From contig JAGPXD010000002.1 in the NCBI GenBank assembly GCA_020746995.1, positions 5,146,001 through 5,210,000 of the forward strand: a stretch of DNA of 64,000 nucleotides, given 5' to 3'. The DNA comes from Plectosphaerella cucumerina. Taxonomy: Eukaryota > Ascomycota > Sordariomycetes > Glomerellales > Plectosphaerellaceae. The notes beneath the pieces were generated by a model that ran no database searches, was not told the origin of the DNA, and saw only the letters and a list, made by a program, of their open reading frames with translations. The position numbers and the translations under genes were made by a program. Positions 24,482 to 36,569 of the stretch are shown here, piece after piece; within the stretch, counting starts at the first letter, position 1, and the number at the start of each line of letters is the position of its first letter.

Positions 24482-27400
24482 GGACAAAGGCGAGTAATAG
24501 CATCTAGAATTTAGACTCGCAACTTGGACTTGTTAGTTGAAATATCGGCCGCCGCGGGCCCAAGCACTGCCAACGATGCCGGGGCCGACGACGCCGGGAT
24601 CGTCGGGCGGACCAAGGAGCTTTTCACGGTCGGTGGTGATGAAAACAGCAACAACATGTCAAGGTGGTCGTCCGTCAGCAGGGCATACTGATCAGCCCAG
24701 AATCTTCAAGGACCTCCAGCGGATCGTCCCATGACCGTCTTGGCCGGTCGATTCTTCGGACCCGGAAGCGCTTCCATGTCGCCCTTGCGTCCTGCCCGCA
24801 AGGCCTCTCCATCCCGTCGGATCCCATGCGTCGGTGAACGGTGCCTCGAGGGGAGAACCGGACCCTCGGGGCGTAGGTTTACGCCGAAGACGGCCCAGCA
24901 GATGCATCATCCCTTGGATGAGATGGGACGAAAAGCCCTAGTCCACGAGCGACGCCGCGCCGACGAGGCAACGGGTCGCGCATGGCCGCACAAACCGGTG
25001 CGCTCACCGACGACACCACTAACCAGCCGCCAATGTCAATCTCTGCACTTTCTTTGTCGTGTTACGCGCCGGGGCGCATCACCGCGACGCGTCGTCGAGG
25101 GGGGTGCTAGCACTCGAGGCATGAAGGGCCCATTTCCCACACTCGTCGGATGACATGCTTTGCGCGAGCTAGACTTTTCGAGAAGCGCGCCATGATGGGG
25201 CGGTCCCAAAGTTTGCTGCCTGGGAACCAAAAAAAAGTGAGGAAAGGGGATCCGTGTCGAGCGCATGGCCGCTATTCGTACGCGCCGGCAGACCCCGTCA
25301 CGTCAATGGGCTTTGCTTCTGGGTCCCGTCCGGTCGCTGGTCGGACGAGCGTTATGCGCATCGCGGCGACGGGTAGAAGCCGTGGCATGAAGGCGCGCCA
25401 GTGCACCGGAGCTAGCAGACGAGAGGGGAGGGCGCCGAAGGATGGATGGTTCGTCCGACCGTCGCCGCACACTTGAGGACGAGATGGGCGAAACGGGGAA
25501 AAGGAAGAAGAACCTTGGAATGGGAAATGGACAGGGTCGAGCAGGAGACGGCATGTGGTCTTTGCTGGACGGGAGAGTTCCAAATACAAGAAGGATTTTC
25601 GGCCAAAGCCGACCGCTTGGAACATGGATTTCGCACGGGGACGCTCTCGATCCCCAAGCAAGAAGTCGACGTCCTTGTGGTGGCGTTGGAGGCAAGATTT
25701 GAGCCATGTTTATTCCTCGTGTCGTTGCTTCTGCTCCCGCCAGGTGAAGCTACTGAGACACAGACAGCCAGCCGTTGGAGTGATGCGTCGTCTGATCGCG
25801 TGGGTGTGCCCCTGTCAGCCATCTGCGGACGACGTTGGAGTGGCCCCCTGGCACCGGACGGGAACACCCCTGTCGGCGATGCAACTCATCTCCGGCGTCA
25901 ATGCCTGCGATGATGGGGGCAGACAGCCATGACGTGCCTTTGATGGGGCAAGGAAACAAACTTGGCTCGCAACCTTGGGGCCCTTCGTTTCAAAGAGCGG
26001 CTGTCCTCTGTGGCTCACCTGTGGCTTCATTTCCATACGATATGGATATGGGGCCAAGGAGGGCAAAGGGCCGTGTTGTGCGTGTCCGTTGGCAGAGGAA
26101 GGGGAGGCAAGGTCTGGCTCAGCCGAGCTGCACGCACCCGCGCGATGGGATTGAGGTTGTTTCAAAATGCTTCTTCCCTGTGTCTGCCAGAGCTGTGTCC
26201 GCCAGGGCGGATGGGCAACACGCGCCGAAGTCGCGCAAACGGCTCCAGGGGCCCTCAGCTACTGCAGGAACAGATCGAGCTTCGGCAGAAGAAAAGCTCC
26301 ACCGGTGGGACAAGAAAGCTGGAGAAGGCAGGACCTCATTTGCCGACAGAGAGAGTGCCTGCATGCACATGCAGCGCTCGCTCTGTTGGACTGGGCAGAA
26401 TAGCTCAGGACAGGACGCGGCTGGGTATGGGTTGTCCTGGATTTGGCAGGTGTGTATGTGCGTGTGTGTCCTGGAAAGAAGCAGCAGCGGACGGGAAATG
26501 TGATCATGGGTGCTTGGCGAGCGACGTCGACGCGGGTGGACTGGTCTGAGGGCGTTTGATGTCGCCCAAACGGAACGGGGTGGGTGTGTCCGAGCGTCCT
26601 CGTTCATGCAAGACGCGAGCCGTCATGCGCGTCGTGGTTGGGCTCCATCCGTCCATCGACACTCGGCCGGCCGGGCTTCTGGCGAGATCAGCTTGTCATG
26701 CCGAGCCGTGCTGGCCTCGTCGGCATGTTTGCGAGTTGCAGGTCGGTTGGCGAGTACAAGTACTCTCTCAACATTGAAGAGCCCCGTGTCTTGCTTTGTA
26801 CTTGGCATCGCATGCCAGTGCAGGCCCATTCTCTGCTGGACCTTAGGCGCCGGTACTTTGATTGACGTTGGGATTTGCGATCAAGTGTGGGGGCGTAGAT
26901 GGTTTTGTGGCTGGGATATCCCTTCTCTCGGTGAGGATATGCTTTCTCGATGCAAGATGACAGTCCCGACAGCCGGCCATGCCGAAGTTGTCTTGCTGGG
27001 AATCGCAGGGTTTGGAGGACCCGACGTGCTGGTCATGCCTTGGAGGGACGCGTTTACGTGTTGATTCTTCGATGCGATCGCCATTCGATCATCATTGCTT
27101 CTCCCTTTGGTGTTTGTGTCGTTCTTTTCTGATGGCTTCTCGCGGTTGCTCAATCGACTGCTGTCAGCGGCCTGGCATGTCTGCTCCGTCAACTTCTTCG
27201 TAGATGGATGCAAGGTATGAGTAGACCGAAGACCAGCCGGGAATTGCATGCGTCGACGACCTCTCGACTGCCGAGACGTTCCTCGCCTGAAGCCCATCTC
27301 GCGGGTTCTTGACGGTTAAAGGGAATGACTCGGATAGTGCTCTGATGACGATTGATTGATCTCCAAGATGTGCCAGCTCCACCGGGCGCATACAAGCGAA

Positions 27401-28892
27401 TGCATGCGCTGCACAGCAGCATCGGCCGCGAGGAGGAGGGTTTGCGGGCGAAGAGGCACCCGGCATGGTGTGGTGTGGTGTGGTGGACGAGGATGATGAC
27501 AATCTAGAGCACCCCGGGCCTTGGGTGGAGGAGTGACCGGGGTGGAGGCCCTACTTTATCCCTGTCCAGTGCCCTGCCAGTTGAGGAAAAGACGGGGCGC
27601 CACGGCAGGGCAGGACGGGCAGGCACTGGACTTGCGGTGCAGGCGCGGGTCGGGGCATGTACTTCCCCTGCATTAGAGCATCTGCGCGGGAAGATGTACC
27701 TGACCCTGCGCCTACCTCGGGAGACATCTACAAGTACAGTACCAATGGATGGGCGACAATTTGGAGGCCACTCAATTCCAGCCAGAGATCTATCGGTAGT
27801 TCTACGTTTACTTGCTCATCCGGTGCCTCACAGGCCTGGCAAAGCAAGGTAGTTGACTTCCATAGGAGGTAGTTGTGCAAATCGTCCGGGCGCGTGGTGG
27901 AGGAAAGGGAAGTCACGCCCACGCTCCTGCCCACTGACACTGACATTGGCAAGTGCTCGCTCCGAGTCCCGTCCAGTCCCAATGAAAGAGCGGTGGCCCC
28001 CTCGACAGGGGACAGCGCTGTAGCCGGCTCGCCCAAGGTCTCATCTCGTCAAATTTACTCCAAGCAGCTTGATTGATGCTCGTCCCTCTGGGGCAACCTG
28101 GAAGCCCGGTTCATCAGTCAGGCCGCCTGTCTGTCTGTGCATGTGCAGTCAGTCGGGAACAAGTCAAGTCTAGCTAGGGACTGTCACTTGTAGAGTGCCC
28201 CCAACCTTAAGGATCTCCCTCCACCGCCTGCCCGTTTTCCCCTTACCCTTGGGTTTCCTCCCTTCTCCGTCCGTCTCTCCCTTCCGTTGGTAGGCCTGTT
28301 GTGTGAAGCACGTCTCCCTTCCCCCAGCCATCCTTCATCTTCACCCTCTCCGCCCTCCTCCCTCTCCCCTCCTCTCCTCCTCCCATCTCCTCTCGCCCGC
28401 CCCCGACAATCCATCGCCGGATCGTCCTCTCGTGTCCCCAGAAGAGACCGGCCCCGAGCGAGCGAGCGAGTGCAGCGAGAAGAGTGCGTGTGGCCAAACG
28501 ATCGACCGACCAGGAGCCAGGCCATTGGACAACCCGCCTGTTGTCCTTCACCACCACACCACCTTCCACCGGTCGACCTGCCCTGCCCTGCTTGTCGAAC
28601 CAACGACAAGAAACGACCCTCGGACACGGCCTCGGACACCAAACAATTCCACGACCTGTCACGCTCGCAACGTGCATCGCCTGGCCGACACCGTCACGAC
28701 GTCCTTCCCAAGACCGGTTCCAGAGGCGGTTGGGTGTTACTAGCGGTCGCATCGGCTGGATGACATCTGCTCTTCTTCCGCATTGACAACAACACAACAA
28801 CAAAGCCGCCCAGCCAGCCAGCCCCCCGTGAGCCTGAATCAATTCCAGGGCCGCATCGAGCTTCCCCCCGCTAGTGGACCTAATTCCCCCAA

Positions 28893-29089
28893 GTGAGTTT
28901 TGTCTTGCCCTCTGCCATTATCTTGACATCTGCACCTCAAAACTCGGCCACGACGAGGTTTGCGCCGTAGCCGCTGCCCATTTCCCGACCTCCTCCCATC
29001 CATGTCCCTCTGACACCCGTGCCCCGTTTCCATGCGGGCTCTGCCGTCTGACAAGAACCCTGTCCTGATCTAACTTGACCGCCCGCCAG
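28893..29089 (+). other. Probable 5'-UTR intron 1 of the Kin4-like gene
   Basis: Consensus donor GTGAGT at 28893, branch-like CTAAC near 29071 and acceptor CCGCCAG ending at 29089. Two ATGs (in CCATGTCC and CCATGCGG) fall inside this intron, whereas the flanking leader DNA has none for hundreds of bases. That supports removal of the segment by splicing. Confidence 0.5.
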
Positions 29090-29462
29090 GAGCATCTTTG
29101 CATCGCGCCGTCTCGGCCTCGTCAGCCCCCGACATACGCTAAGGCCGCCCCGTCTCCTGCAGCCCCAGCGCCCTGCACCCACCGACTCTTTCTCTCCCAA
29201 CCCCGGGCCGTCCGCCGTCTCCCAGCGCGCGCTCAGGCTGCCTTCGCAAGGCCCTCCCCGGTCCCCAAAACAACAAACCCAATCGCATCGCGACCCTCAG
29301 GGCGACCTGCCAACGCATCGATTCCCGCTCGACGCGTCCCAGTCGGCCTCATTGGCAGCCTCTGCTCCCGAGAGATCCATCTCCCGCCGCCAATCGCCCA
29401 TCGATTCGCCTCCCGCCCGTCGGCCTCTGCCCATTGCCCGGCCAGAGCAAGCGATCCCACAA

Positions 29463-29603
29463 GGTGAACCCGCCCTTCCCCCCAGCACCCGCGGACAGCT
29501 TCTGCAGCGCGCAGCCTACCTACTGTACCTATCTGGACCCGGAACCGGCTGCAGGAGCAAATTTCCCTGAAACCTGTTTGGGTAGCTAACTCATCCCTCG
29601 CAG
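29463..29603 (+). other. Probable 5'-UTR intron 2 of the Kin4-like gene
   Basis: Donor GTGAAC at 29463, branch-like GCTAAC at about 29585 and acceptor CTCGCAG ending at 29603. The weaker donor makes this less certain than the first leader intron. Confidence 0.4.
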
Positions 29604-29918
29604 CTGACTTGCAGCTTCCGGCTTCCTACGAGGCTTCTGTCCGAAACTCTCTTCGCAGAGAGAGAAACCAGCGCGCAATCGTTTTCTCGCCATCGAAATA
29701 GACGCATCCGCCGACCGACACATCACAGTAGCGACTGCTTCATTGCGAAGAGCCCCCTTCGCCCTGAAGATTCAGGCTTCCATCTCGAATTGCTTCTTCC
29801 AGCCTGAGGATCCGCTCTGTTCCTCAGCCACCCAAACAGCCCAGGGTTTCCATTGTTGGCCACTGCCCGCCGCCGAGCCCGTTTTCGAGCCACCCGCCTT
29901 CCAACGTTGAGGCGTAAT

Positions 29919-29963
29919 ATGCCAGCCAGCACAACCTTATCGGCCTATTCACCTGCTTCATAG
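29919..29963 (+). promoter_or_regulatory. Upstream ORF before the Kin4-like kinase
   Basis: A 14-codon ORF (M-P-A-S-T-T-L-S..., stop at 29961-29963) ends 66 nt before the kinase ATG. It is the only ATG between 29090 and 30029, so scanning ribosomes would meet it just before the main start. Confidence 0.4.
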
Positions 29964-30029
29964 CGTCTTCCGACACTTGGAGCCACAACGGCAATCTCTG
30001 CATCGTCTCGCGTTCACCATAATACCCCA

Positions 30030-33000
30030 ATGACGTCCCGCACAGCCATCGCAAGCCCCGTCCCCGTCGCATCCGCCTCTCCAGAATACCAAGCCTCGCC
30101 CGAAAGGAGACGCAACATGCCGCCAGTCGCCCCTCCACGAACGTCCTCGACGAACCACAATCCGGCCAGCCGGGACTCGAGTTCCAGGAGACGCGACCAC
30201 ACCTCCGAAAGGGTCACCGCCTCACCGCGCCGCCATCAGCCAGAGTCTTCATACGCCGACGTCAACGGCAACGACCTCGACTACGTCGATGTACCCTCGT
30301 CCCGCAGCCGGAGAGCCGCACAGCACGATTCCCCCAACCACAACGGCAGTTCTCGCGATAACCGCGCCGCACAACCGACCGTCATCCCCGTCCGATCCCA
30401 AATCCAGCCGCAGCCTGTTGCGTCCCCGAAACAGCCGTCCCGCGAGGCCAGCGAAGTCTTGAACAGAATCATCGTCTCTCAGCCCGAGTCCGATCTGCAA
30501 AGAGAGAGGGAGCGTCTGGCAGAGGCCCAGCCCCAATCGTCCCTCGAGGCTGCCCCGCCACCCGTCGTCGGCATGAGTCCCGACCAGGATGATGGCCGTC
30601 GCGGCGGCAGGAGCCGACAGGAGCCCGGCAAGAGGGAAAAGGCGGTCAAGTTTGGCGACTACATCCTCGGCAACACCATTGGCGAGGGCGAATTTGGCAA
30701 AGTCAAGCTCGGCTGGAAGCAGGCTGGCGGAGTTCAGGTTTGTGGTTCCCCTCGCACTTGGAAACAGTGTGACTCTCGCCCCATGCTAACGCGCGCATGT
30801 CTAGGTCGCTATCAAGCTCATCAAGCGCGACAGCGTTGGGAACAACCCGTCACGCCTGGCCAAGATCTACCGCGAGATCGCCATCCTGCGCGAGATTCAG
30901 CACCCCAACATCGTCCGTCTGCACGAAATGGTCGAGACCGAACGGCACATCGGCATTATTCTCGAGTATGCATCAGGTGGAGAACTTTTCGACTACATAT
31001 TGAACCACCGGTATCTTAAGGACAATGCCGCCCGTAGGCTCTTTGCGCAGCTCGTTTCCGGTGTTGGCTACCTCCATAAGAAGGGCATCGTGCACCGCGA
31101 TCTCAAGCTGGAGAACCTCCTCCTCGACAGGAACCGCAACATCATCATCACCGACTTCGGCTTCGCCAACACTTTCGACGCCGACGAAGAGCTCAGCATC
31201 GAGGAGGAGCTGAACCTCAGCGATCGCGATTTTGTCAAGAAGATCGGTCTCGACAAGGTCAAGGCCAACGGCACGCGGAAGGGCGATCTGATGCAGACAA
31301 GTTGCGGAAGCCCCTGCTACGCTGCTCCCGAGCTTGTAGTTAGCGACTCACTGTACACCGGCCGCAAGGTCGACGTCTGGAGCTGCGGTGTCATCCTGGT
31401 AGGCCCCCTCCCCTCCCTCTCTTCCGCCCGCGCAATCTGCTGACCCGACTATCTAGTACGCCATGCTTGCTGGTTATCTGCCCTTCGATGACGATCCCGC
31501 GAATCCCGAGGGAGACAACATCAACCTCCTTTACAAGTACATCGTCAACACCCCCCTCACCTTCCCCGAATACGTCACACCGCATGCTCGCGACCTCCTC
31601 CGCCGCATCCTGGTGCCCAACCCCCGAAAGCGCGCCGACCTCTTCGAAGTTGCCAGGCACAGCTGGCTCAGCGAGTACGCGCACGTCGTCGAGTTCATCA
31701 CGAGCAGCACAACGACGCCCAACGAGATCCAGAACACCACGGTGCCCTCCGAAGACGACAGGCCCATGGTGGCGCGCAGCGCCTCGGTCCGCGAGGCCTC
31801 GAACAAGACCAAGTCGCCCGGCCCGACCTCTGTTGGTGGTCTTGCCAATAAGCACGGCAACATCGATCCCGAGGCTGAGGCGGCAACCCGGCAACAGTCG
31901 CACAAGGACTCGAAGCGTCGCACTGTCCAGGTCGAATACGTCGCACCCACCACGCAAACACAGCGCGGCGAGCCTGCCACACAGTCGCCAGGCGGCCGGG
32001 GTAAGTCAAGGGCACGATCTGGTAGCCAGGGTCCTGTCGAGGTCGCCGGCAACGGGCAGGAGAAGCCTCTTCCCAAAGATCCTCCCGTCAACAAGGATGC
32101 CTACAACAAGGCCTCGCGCCAGTCGACGAGGCCTCCCAGCGCCTATCGCAACAACCCTGCGCCTGGTCGGCCGGCTCATGACACCAGGTCCGCGTCTGAC
32201 AACGCCTACATGACCAACGCTGGAGCACCCGGGCGGCCCCAGACTGGCGGGTCAGTGGGACTGGGAAGCGGTGCTCGCGCATCCTACGGCCAGCCCATCC
32301 CCCCCTCTGTGGCAGGAACCAATGCCCAGGGCAGCATCCAGCAGCCTGAGTCCCAGAGTATGGGCCACCCCAGCATTGCGCCCATGCCGAACAAGTTCGC
32401 TCGTGTCGCGGGCTACCCCGAGCAGGGAGGCGACAGCAAACCACAGACTCCCACCAGCGATGGCGGAAAGGGACACAGGCGCTCCAGCACCCTCACGGAT
32501 ATTGGCTCCAAGCTGCTCGGACGAAACGGTTCCATGTTTGGTGCTAAGAACAAGAAACGGTCCGATCAACGCCCCGACGAAAAGAGCAACAACCGGAAAT
32601 ACCCTCCTGTCAGCATGTCCAGCAGCATGGCCATGGGAACTGGCGAGCCACGTGCTTCTATCGACTCGCGCGCGTCCCGGCGGTCCTTCTCCTTGGGCTT
32701 TGGAAAGAAGAGGAGCGGTAGTATCTCCGAGCAATCCCAGGACAAGCAGAACCGCCGTTTCTCGCTGATTCCCCAGTCCCTCTCCAAGGCCATGGGGATC
32801 AACAAGGACACCGGGACACCGTCCTCCGAGGCGCCGTCGCAACAAGACCTGCCCATCCAGGGACCTCCCGAGGTTGACGGACGCGGCCGGTATGTGGAGC
32901 GCCCTGCGCAGTCGCGGGGCCAGTCAAGAGGCCAGACAGGCTACTTTGACGGCGCGGACTACGAGCCAAACTACGTGCACGATCAGCAGTATTCGAACTC

Positions 33001-33376
33001 AAGCCCGCAGCTCCAGCAGCACCAGCGCCAGCCCTCGGCCCATCACGGCAGACAAGCGAACGCGATCCCACCGCACATGCAGCAGGGCGGAGGCGTCAAC
33101 ACGGGATCTGAGTCGTCCCTGGAGAGCCCCGACCAGCGACGGCAGGGCAACGTGCCCTACCAGGCGGGCGTCTACTCGGAGTCTGATCAGTTCGACGGTC
33201 GCAGGGTCGGCGGTCAAGACAACCGGAACTTCCTGCAAAAGAACAACAAGAAGTTCACTGATGCCTACAACCAGGACCAGTACCATCGCGGACACGAGGG
33301 CAGCAGCGGTGCTGCCAGGAGGGTCATGGACTTTTTCAGACGACGTGGCAGGGCGAGGGGCGGTGACGAGAGGTAG
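30030..33376 (+). CDS. Kin4/Frk1-type serine/threonine protein kinase
   Basis: Three exons (30030-30737, 30805-31398, 31457-33376; both introns phase 0) encode 1073 residues. A disordered basic N-terminus (1-207) precedes the kinase domain: glycine loop GEGEFG near 219, VAIK Lys240, HRDLKLEN with Asp335, DFG Asp353, APE Glu412, and GVILYAMLAGYLPFDDD across the second splice. The activation segment (TSCGSPCYAAPELVVS) matches yeast Kin4/Frk1 and is also near Snf1-family kinases. About 30 extra residues lie between DFG and this segment. A long Ser/Pro/Gln-rich tail follows, ending in a basic amphipathic stretch (VMDFFRRRGRAR) that could bind membrane. Yeast Kin4 enforces the spindle-position checkpoint; the role in filamentous fungi is less clear. 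It converges on ROK1 with 946 bp between the stops. Confidence 0.92.
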
Positions 33377-34322
33377 AGGTCTCTCGACCACCCGCAACTC
33401 TCCCTTTGTCCCTCGAACCGACACCGGACCCGGCCCATGTGTGGTTCTGACGAATCGCAACAGAGCCTGGGTCCGTACCGGCGCATCAAAGACTGGCCGA
33501 GCGCGCCGACATGAGTGCTTCCTCAACCCAGCATGAAGACTTATGCTTGTACGACTTGTAATCACGCGGACCGGTCCTCCGGTGATCAGTTTCTATTCGG
33601 CAACCCAAATCCTGGCACTCACCAGGTCTGTTGTTGCTGTACATCAGCAGCATCCTTGCGAAGAACGGAACCTTTTCACGAACAACCTCGCTCAACCACC
33701 ATATTTAATACAGCCTGAGGCTCGTTGCATTTTCAACATCCTCAGCATTTGCTCCAGTCACAGACAAGGCAAGCTTGGCGACCGATGAGCACGGCTCTCA
33801 ACGGACACCAACCAGGCCTCTCGATACTCGCACCCTGGCCATTCATCGACAATGGTTCGAGGGGGGCGTTCTCGTAGGAGATGGAAATCGCAGGTCAGGA
33901 GCTCGAAAAGCTCGGCTTTGAAGACCATCTCTACAGTGAGGACGGCCGTGCGAGAGGAAGGCGGCCCGAGGGGGGCATTCGTTGGTGGCAGTCTCATTTA
34001 TTGCTCAGTTGCATGATCCTGTTGCAGGACTGTGCGGGGGAGAGTTGGTGGCAAAGGGAAAGCGTCAAGACTTTGGGCGTCTAGGAGTTGTGGCAAGATA
34101 TCTGCGTGTGGGAATAGAGTATAGTGTAAATGGAACGTGAGACTTTTTGGTCATCAAACTTGGTGCTTACAGATGGTGTGATGCTAATGGAAATGATTAA
34201 CCGAAACAACGAGGTAGCTAACGTCCGCGGCGCGGGGATGAAGATGCAACAAAAGTCCCGAGGTATCATTCGTAGACAACGTAGGTAGGTAGCAGCTAAA
34301 TATGACCATCCACATCATCCTC
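33377..34322. other. Convergent 3' intergenic region (kinase/ROK1)
   Basis: It holds the two 3' UTRs. AT content rises near 34100-34310, including TAGGTAGGTAGC next to the ROK1 stop. No gene is seen. Confidence 0.5.
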
Positions 34323-36569
34323 CTAACCATCGATGCCGCCCCATTCCTCATCGGCACCGCCGCCTGAGCCCCCCGCCGCGGCCCTCCGGGCTTCCTTTCT
34401 CCGTTTCTTACTGCCCTCGATGGCGGCCTGGCGGTTGTTCTCCCTGCGGCGCTCCCAGCCGCTCTGGCTCGTGATCTTCGATGCCTGGTTGCCCGTGCGG
34501 CGGGACTCGACGCCGCGCTCCCTGAGGCGCTTGCGGTCGTCCTTTGTGACGTCTGGCAGGGCGTCGAGGAGCCATTGCTGGACGGCGGCGTCGTCGCCCG
34601 TCTTGCCGGCCTGCTTGTCGCTGAGGGCGATGACATTGGCGACGGTCTTGGCGAAGGGGATGTCGTCCTTGGTGTAGAATGTGACGGCGACGCCGCCCTC
34701 GCGACCAGCGCGGCCGGTGCGGCCCGCGCGGTGGACGTAGGCGGCCGTGGAGCCGGGGATGTCGTAGTTGACGATGCCGTTTACGCCGGCGAAGTCGACG
34801 CCGCGGGCCAGGAGGTCGGTGGTGATGAGGACCCAGATGTCGCCGGCGCGGAAGCGGCGCATGATGGAGGCGCGGGCGGTGTCGGTGAGGCCGCTGTGGA
34901 GGGCGGCGATGCGGTCGGGACCGCCGGCGGAGAGGGGGATGTCGTACTTTAGCTCCTCCTCGAGGGCGGTGGCGCGGGGGATGGTCTGGGTGAAGACGAT
35001 GAAGGGGGGGCGGAGGGGGGGACCGGTGTCGTCGGCCGAGTTGGGGTGGAGGAGCTGGCGGAGGGCGAGGAGCTTGCCGGGCTCCGAGGCGGTGTAGACG
35101 AGCTTGTGGGTGATGTTGGGGACGGCGGTGTCCTTGAGGCCGACGACGAGGCGGACGAGGGGCGCGGGGGAGGGGGAGGGGTGGGAGGCGAGCATGTCGC
35201 GGGCGATGGTCTCAATGTTGGAGCCCATGGTGGCGGACCAGAAGGAGGTGCGGAGGGAGGGGCTGGTGCAGGCGGACCAGACGCCGCGGGTCATGTCGCG
35301 GAAGAGGGGGTCGAGGAGGATGTCGGCCTCGTCGAGGACGAGGGAGCGCACGTTGGGGAGGGTCTTGAGGGTGTTGACCGGGCCGGAGGTGAGATACTGG
35401 TAGAGCATGGCGGGAGTGGTGACGAGGATGTCTGCAGAGGTGATGCGCTTGGGGACGTTCTTCCTGCGCTCGTCGTCTTCGGAGCTGATGTTGTCTTCGT
35501 CGTTTTCGTCGCCGGACGCGGCGGCCTTGTCCTCATCGGCTTCCTCCAGGACCGTCTCCTCTTCATGCTCTTCCACCACGTCATCTTCGTCATCCTCTTT
35601 TTCAGACTCGTCGCCCTCGTTCTTTTCGACCGCCACGACCTCCTCCTCGCTCTCCGGCAGACGTGTGCCCTTTCTGAAGCCGGCCACCTTGACACCTGTG
35701 CCGACGACGAGCTTGCGGCCCTCGTTGACGATCTGGAAGACCAGCTCTCTCGTGGGCGCGACAATAACGGTCGTCAGGCGCGGCTCGGCAGCAGCGTCCC
35801 CGGCCCTGCGGCGGAGCACGGCGTCGATGGCCGGGATGAGGAAGCTGACGGTCTTGCCGCTGCCGGTAGGGGCAACGGCGAGGAAGTCGATGCCGGCGGA
35901 GAAGTCGCCCAGCTCGGACTTGTTGGACACCTTCTTGAGGGCCGTCTTGGGCTGCAGGAGCAGCGGTAGACTGCCTAGCTGAACCTCTGTGGGGACGCGG
36001 TAGCGCTCGTTGTGCAGGTTGGCGGCGAGGGCGTCGGAGATGCCGTAAAGGGAGCGCAGCTCCTGGAACGAGTGCAGGGGCTGGGTGTGGACCTGGAGGG
36101 CGTCCTCCTTGACCTCGACGGCCTTCTTCTTCTTCTTGCTCTTTGTGACCTTGGGCTCCTTCCGGCGGGTGGAGAGGAGGGTCAGCTTGAGGCGGTGGGA
36201 GCGCAGGAGCTGGCGGCACTCGTCCTCGCTGAGGAGCTTCGGCTTTTTGAGGGGTGCCGACTCGGGTTGTGTGTTGGGCGCTGCCGCATCCTCGTCGTCT
36301 CCCTCGCCCTCGCCGTCCTTGTCCTCGGCCGCATCCTTCTTGGGAGCGAAGAAGTCCACCTCGGGCAGGTCTGTATCGTCATCGGCGCGCTCGGGCTCGT
36401 CCTTTGGCCGCTTCCGCTTGCTGCCCCGCGACGAGGGGACGTCGTCGTGGAAGAGCTGGGGGTTTGTGCGATTGCCGGCGGACGGCAGGTTTGTCGGGCC
36501 TTTTCCAGGCTGTTTCGCGCCCTTTCCGGGCTGCTTGATTCCGCGGGAGAGGACTTTGAGAATATCCAT
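34323..36569 (-). CDS. ROK1: DEAD-box ATP-dependent RNA helicase Rok1
   Basis: Nucleolar helicase for early cleavages in 18S rRNA maturation, releasing snR30 in yeast. A single exon of 748 codons. The start M-D-I-L-K-V-L-S-R-G is the classical Rok1 N-terminus; the frame stays open to 36716, but the upstream part falls in the divergent promoter. Motifs in order: Rok1-type Q region (YRVPTEVQLGSLPLLL, about 190-205), APTGSGKT 233-240, PTREL 272-276, DEAD 413-416, SAT 445-447, TTDLLARGVDF about 583-593, HRAGRTGR 613-620. The N-terminus (50-150) is acidic and lysine-rich, as expected for a nucleolar protein. An extra acidic insertion (about 306-369, mainly E and D) splits motifs Ia and Ib. The tail is Lys/Arg-rich and ends in a Gly-rich, acidic run. 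Complete and probably functional. Confidence 0.96.
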   Translation of the reverse strand: MDILKVLSRGIKQPGKGAKQPGKGPTNLPSAGNRTNPQLFHDDVPSSRGSKRKRPKDEPERADDDTDLPEVDFFAPKKDAAEDKDGEGEGDDEDAAAPNTQPESAPLKKPKLLSEDECRQLLRSHRLKLTLLSTRRKEPKVTKSKKKKKAVEVKEDALQVHTQPLHSFQELRSLYGISDALAANLHNERYRVPTEVQLGSLPLLLQPKTALKKVSNKSELGDFSAGIDFLAVAPTGSGKTVSFLIPAIDAVLRRRAGDAAAEPRLTTVIVAPTRELVFQIVNEGRKLVVGTGVKVAGFRKGTRLPESEEEVVAVEKNEGDESEKEDDEDDVVEEHEEETVLEEADEDKAAASGDENDEDNISSEDDERRKNVPKRITSADILVTTPAMLYQYLTSGPVNTLKTLPNVRSLVLDEADILLDPLFRDMTRGVWSACTSPSLRTSFWSATMGSNIETIARDMLASHPSPSPAPLVRLVVGLKDTAVPNITHKLVYTASEPGKLLALRQLLHPNSADDTGPPLRPPFIVFTQTIPRATALEEELKYDIPLSAGGPDRIAALHSGLTDTARASIMRRFRAGDIWVLITTDLLARGVDFAGVNGIVNYDIPGSTAAYVHRAGRTGRAGREGGVAVTFYTKDDIPFAKTVANVIALSDKQAGKTGDDAAVQQWLLDALPDVTKDDRKRLRERGVESRRTGNQASKITSQSGWERRRENNRQAAIEGSKKRRKEARRAAAGGSGGGADEEWGGIDG

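Larger units (their letters stand above)
24482..30029. other. Intergenic region and long leader of the Kin4-like kinase
   Basis: 24482-28250 holds no supportable gene; a (TGGTG)4 tract lies at 27466-27485. From about 28317 the plus strand becomes strongly CT-rich (28317-28410) and then almost free of ATG up to the kinase start, as expected for a transcribed leader. Two probable leader introns (28893-29089 and 29463-29603) and two short upstream ORFs (28760-28786, 29919-29963) are visible. Confidence 0.6.

Noticed and set aside
27466..27485. (TGGTG)4 tract considered as part of a repeat array or CRISPR-like structure
   Set aside because: A plain microsatellite with no spacers; CRISPR is not expected in a fungal nuclear genome.
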